Shown here piece by piece: positions 61,641-64,000 of a stretch of 64,000 nt of DNA. Source of the DNA: Bradyrhizobium sp. SSBR45G (GTDB lineage: Bacteria; Pseudomonadota; Alphaproteobacteria; Rhizobiales; Xanthobacteraceae); the NCBI RefSeq assembly GCF_030159255.1, contig NZ_BSCT01000018.1:62001-126000 (forward strand), written 5' to 3'. A model generated the notes under the pieces. It did no database searches and was not told where the DNA came from. It worked only from the letters and a program-made list of their open reading frames with translations. Every line of letters begins with the position of its first letter. Within the stretch, counting starts at the first letter, position 1. A program made the position numbers and the translations under genes.

Positions 61641-62660
61641 ATGATCCCGCTTTCCGTCCTCGACCTTTCCGTCACCACCACGGCGACCCCGCCGTCGGCG
61701 GCGCTCCGCAACAGCATCGACCTGGCACGCCATGTCGATCAGCTCGGCTATGTCCGCTACTGGCTCGCCGAGCACCACAGCCTGCCCTCGGTGGCGAGCC
61801 CGTCGCCCGACATCATGATCGGGCAGATCGCGGCCGCCACCAAGCACATCCGCGTCGGCTCCGGCGGCGTGATGCTGCCCAACCACGCGCCGCTGGTCGT
61901 CGCCGAGCGCTTCAAGATGCTGGAGGCGCTGTTTCCCGGCCGCATCGATCTCGGCCTGGGACGCGCGCCCGGTACCGACGGCACCACGGCCTATGCCTTG
62001 AGGAGCCGGCTGGACCGTCGCGAGGGCGACGATTTCCTGGAGCGGCTGCACGAATTGATGCTGTGGGAGACCCGCGAATTCCCCGCCGGCCATCCCTACA
62101 ACAACGTCATCGCGATGCCCGACGACGCGCCATTGCCGCCGATCTGGCTGCTTGGCTCGAGCGACTATTCCAGCGAGCTGTCGGCGCAGCTCGGCCTGGG
62201 CTTTGGCTTCGCGCATCATTTCGCCAGCCACGATGCGGTCGATGCGATGCGAACCTATCGCGCGCATTTCACGCCGTCGCGCTGGCGCAGCCAGCCGCAT
62301 GCGGTCCTGGCCGTCGCGGTGGTGACCGCCGACACCGATGCCGAGGCCGAGCGGCTGGCATCGTCGATGGACCTCAACCGCCTCCGGCGCGACCGCGGCC
62401 AGTTCCTGCCGCTGCCGAGCCCGGAGGAGGCCGCCGCCTATCTGTATACAGACGCGGACCGCGCCTCCATCGCGCGCAACCGCTCGCGATTATTCGTGGG
62501 ATCACCAGCCACCGTGCGCGCCAAGCTCGACCCGATGATCGCCGCCAGCCAGGCCGACGAGCTGATGGTCATCACCGCGACCTTCGACCACGATGCCCGC
62601 AAGCGCTCCTACAGCCTGCTCGCGGACGCCTTCGGGCTGGAGCGGGCGGCGGCGGCCTGA
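61641..62660 (+). CDS. LLM-class flavin-dependent oxidoreductase
   Basis: A 339-residue luciferase-like monooxygenase using reduced FMN. The N-terminus MIPLSVLDLSVTTTATPPSA and SPDIMIGQIAAATKHIRVGS, GGVMLPNHAPLVVAERFKML and RIDLGLGRAPGTD are typical of the MsnO8/YwcH subgroup of this superfamily. Later, PPIWLLGSSDYSSELSAQLG is a flavin phosphate-contact region. The substrate is not inferable; relatives act on alkanesulfonates, aldehydes or other organics. The ATG at 61641 is well placed. It is convergent with the next gene. Confidence 0.9.
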   Translation: MIPLSVLDLSVTTTATPPSAALRNSIDLARHVDQLGYVRYWLAEHHSLPSVASPSPDIMIGQIAAATKHIRVGSGGVMLPNHAPLVVAERFKMLEALFPGRIDLGLGRAPGTDGTTAYALRSRLDRREGDDFLERLHELMLWETREFPAGHPYNNVIAMPDDAPLPPIWLLGSSDYSSELSAQLGLGFGFAHHFASHDAVDAMRTYRAHFTPSRWRSQPHAVLAVAVVTADTDAEAERLASSMDLNRLRRDRGQFLPLPSPEEAAAYLYTDADRASIARNRSRLFVGSPATVRAKLDPMIAASQADELMVITATFDHDARKRSYSLLADAFGLERAAAA

Positions 62661-62673
62661 GCCGATCGACGGC

Positions 62674-63336
62674 TCACCACGCGATCAACGGCGAGCGATG
62701 CAGCCAGGTCCCCTCGCCCACCTGATCCAGCACGAAGCGCGCGACGTCGTCCCGTGCAATCCCGCCGCCATGAAAGCCGGAGAGATCCGTTAGCGCACGA
62801 ATCGTTCGGCCACCTGGCTGGTCGTTCAGCACCGCGGGCCGCACAACGACCCAGTCGAGCCCGCTCTCCCGGATGATCGCCTCCTGCCTGTTCTTGTCCG
62901 CGTAGACCTTGCGCAGCAGCAGCGGAAAGATCAGCCGGTCGAAAACAAAGCCGCCGTGCCCCGCGCTGTCGCCGGCGCCCATCCCGGTGATGGCGACCAG
63001 ACGCGAGACATTCTCCGCCTTCATCGCGCTGACGAGCGAGCGGGTCACCGTTGACAGCAGCGTAACCTCGCGGAATGGGCTGGCCGGCGTGCCGAGCGCG
63101 CTGATGACGGCGTGCTGACCGTTGAGCGCTTTCCGCAACGCGGACTCGTCGCGGGCGTCGCCGACGAGGAGGCGAGCACCCTTCAGATCGCCGGCCTTCT
63201 CCGGCGAGCGCACCAGCGCCGTAACCTGGTGGCCCCGCGCCAGCGCTTGGCGCACGATCAGGCGGCCAGTGCCGCCGGTCGCGCCAAGGACCAGGATATT
63301 CGGCTTCGTTGTGTTGTCGCTTGTGAGATTGGTCAT
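62674..63336 (-). CDS. NAD(P)H-binding atypical SDR protein
   Basis: A 220-residue Rossmann-fold protein of the NmrA/atypical SDR kind. The nucleotide motif is PNILVLGATGGTGRLIVRQA (GxxGxxG), followed by ALVRSPEK and GDARDESALRKALNGQHAVI; the classic YxxxK pair is replaced by a less defined RLVAITGMGAGDS. AAGGAGG lies 5 bases before the ATG. It probably senses or reduces with NADPH. It is 84 bases downstream of an NmrA-type gene on the same strand, so both may be one operon. Confidence 0.83.
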   Translation of the reverse strand: MTNLTSDNTTKPNILVLGATGGTGRLIVRQALARGHQVTALVRSPEKAGDLKGARLLVGDARDESALRKALNGQHAVISALGTPASPFREVTLLSTVTRSLVSAMKAENVSRLVAITGMGAGDSAGHGGFVFDRLIFPLLLRKVYADKNRQEAIIRESGLDWVVVRPAVLNDQPGGRTIRALTDLSGFHGGGIARDDVARFVLDQVGEGTWLHRSPLIAW

Positions 63337-63420
63337 GTTGACCTCCTTGAATGGCAGCGGGACGCGTCCTCGGAGGCGGCCCGCATGCTGGTTTCGGGGG
63401 ATGATCGGAGCAGCGTGCCG

Positions 63421-64000
63421 TCAGGCCGCGGCCACGATGTCGGTGACGAAGTCGCGATAGGAGCGCAGCGGGCGGCCCAAGAGCGCAGTCAGGCGCGCGA
63501 CGTCGCCTGTCTCAGGAACCATGCCGTCGGTCAGGAAGCGTTCGGCCATCAGCCGCATGTCGAACGCCGTCCAGCTCGGCATGACCTGCCGGAGGCTGGT
63601 CTCGAACTGCGTAGTATTGTCGCCGCCATAGGCGATCGTCCGCCCCAGTACGTCCGACCAGATCGCGGCGGCGTCAGCGCCGGTCAGCGTGTCCGGGCCG
63701 ACCAGGTTGATGCGCGTCAGCGGCAGCGGCGTTGCCGACTGCTCGCGGCGGATCAGCTCGATCGCCGCGATCTCGCCGATGTCCCTGATGTCGACCATCG
63801 CGAGGCCCTTGGCTCCGATCGGCATCGGGTAGACGCCGTGATGGAGCGCGACGTCCTTGATCGTGAGATCGTTGTTCATGAAGTAGGCCGGCCGCAGGAT
63901 GGTGGCGTTCAGCCCCATCTGCTCGATCATCCGCTCGACGGCGAACTTGCCGGCGAAGTGCGGCACGTTGACGTAGACGTCGCCGTGGATCACCGACAAA
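63421..64000 (-). CDS. NmrA-type NAD(P)-binding protein, 5' end outside the window
   Basis: C-terminal part of an NmrA-family protein; 192 residues are visible and the start lies beyond the right edge. HFAGKFAVERMIEQMGLNAT, then ILRPAYFMNND, is the family segment following the nucleotide-binding core. DIRDIGEIAAIELI and RINLVGPDTLTGADAAAIWS are further family features. NmrA proteins bind NAD(P) as sensors or act as quinone or isoflavone reductase-like enzymes. The TTG at 63999 is within the gene and not its start. Confidence 0.8.
   Translation of the reverse strand, partial: LSVIHGDVYVNVPHFAGKFAVERMIEQMGLNATILRPAYFMNNDLTIKDVALHHGVYPMPIGAKGLAMVDIRDIGEIAAIELIRREQSATPLPLTRINLVGPDTLTGADAAAIWSDVLGRTIAYGGDNTTQFETSLRQVMPSWTAFDMRLMAERFLTDGMVPETGDVARLTALLGRPLRSYRDFVTDIVAAA

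Overview
The window is a chromosomal stretch of a high-GC alphaproteobacterium, most likely Bradyrhizobium or a close relative in the Nitrobacteraceae. This is inferred from an NdvA-type cyclic glucan exporter, a TAXI-type TRAP transporter, a DUF1013/TrcR-type regulator beside ispH, minCDE with CtrA-type half-sites, FixK/FNR-type boxes, and several families of palindromic intergenic repeats typical of this group. No rRNA, tRNA, CRISPR array, phage or transposase gene was found. Most of the window looks like core or stable accessory chromosome.

Layout. 0.1-7.5 kb: porin, DUF1801 protein, chemoreceptor, then a compact minus-strand operon minC-minD-minE-thioesterase with three TTAACCA(T/A) sites upstream. 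7.9-13.8 kb: a one-pass membrane protein and three tandem paralogous periplasmic binding proteins with no transporter genes; all three carry an N-terminal module with two cysteines exactly 54 residues apart, and a strong terminator closes the group. 14.2-18.3 kb: a LuxR-type regulator and a large autotransporter. 18.5-21.8 kb: minus-strand small-enzyme and envelope genes (nitronate monooxygenase-like, DedA/YqaA-like, HisE-like). 22.1-29.2 kb: plus-strand orphan SsuA-like binding protein, glucan exporter, D,D-carboxypeptidase, acyl-CoA ligase and peroxiredoxin.

29.2-34.2 kb: a FAD oxidoreductase wedged between peroxiredoxin and the rnhA-thrB-ispH cluster; a 47-bp relic of an rnhA 3' end lies on its far side, so it probably arrived by recombination. 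Then a DUF1013 regulator. 34.5-38 kb: ompW and prpE, each with a FixK/FNR-type box upstream. 38-45 kb: two TPR-LprI secreted proteins and an SDR/DUF1850/TRAP/TAXI operon. 45-51 kb: small secreted proteins, a lysozyme-fold-like protein, a NudL-type Nudix hydrolase, a PaaI thioesterase, an aldo/keto reductase and a TTC38-like protein.

51-56.2 kb: a catabolic locus (3-hydroxyisobutyrate dehydrogenase-like, creatinase/DddP-like M24 protein, N-acyl-D-amino-acid deacylase) around a LacI-family regulator with a perfect 14-bp operator-like palindrome. 56.5-61.3 kb: metF-metH, the methionine methyl branch. 61.6-64 kb: a luciferase-like monooxygenase and two NAD(P)-binding proteins, the last cut by the window edge.

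The best candidate for an undescribed system is the triplicated Cys-module binding-protein cluster at 7.9-13.8 kb. The best regulatory observations are the CtrA sites at minC, the FixK box at ompW and the LacI operator.
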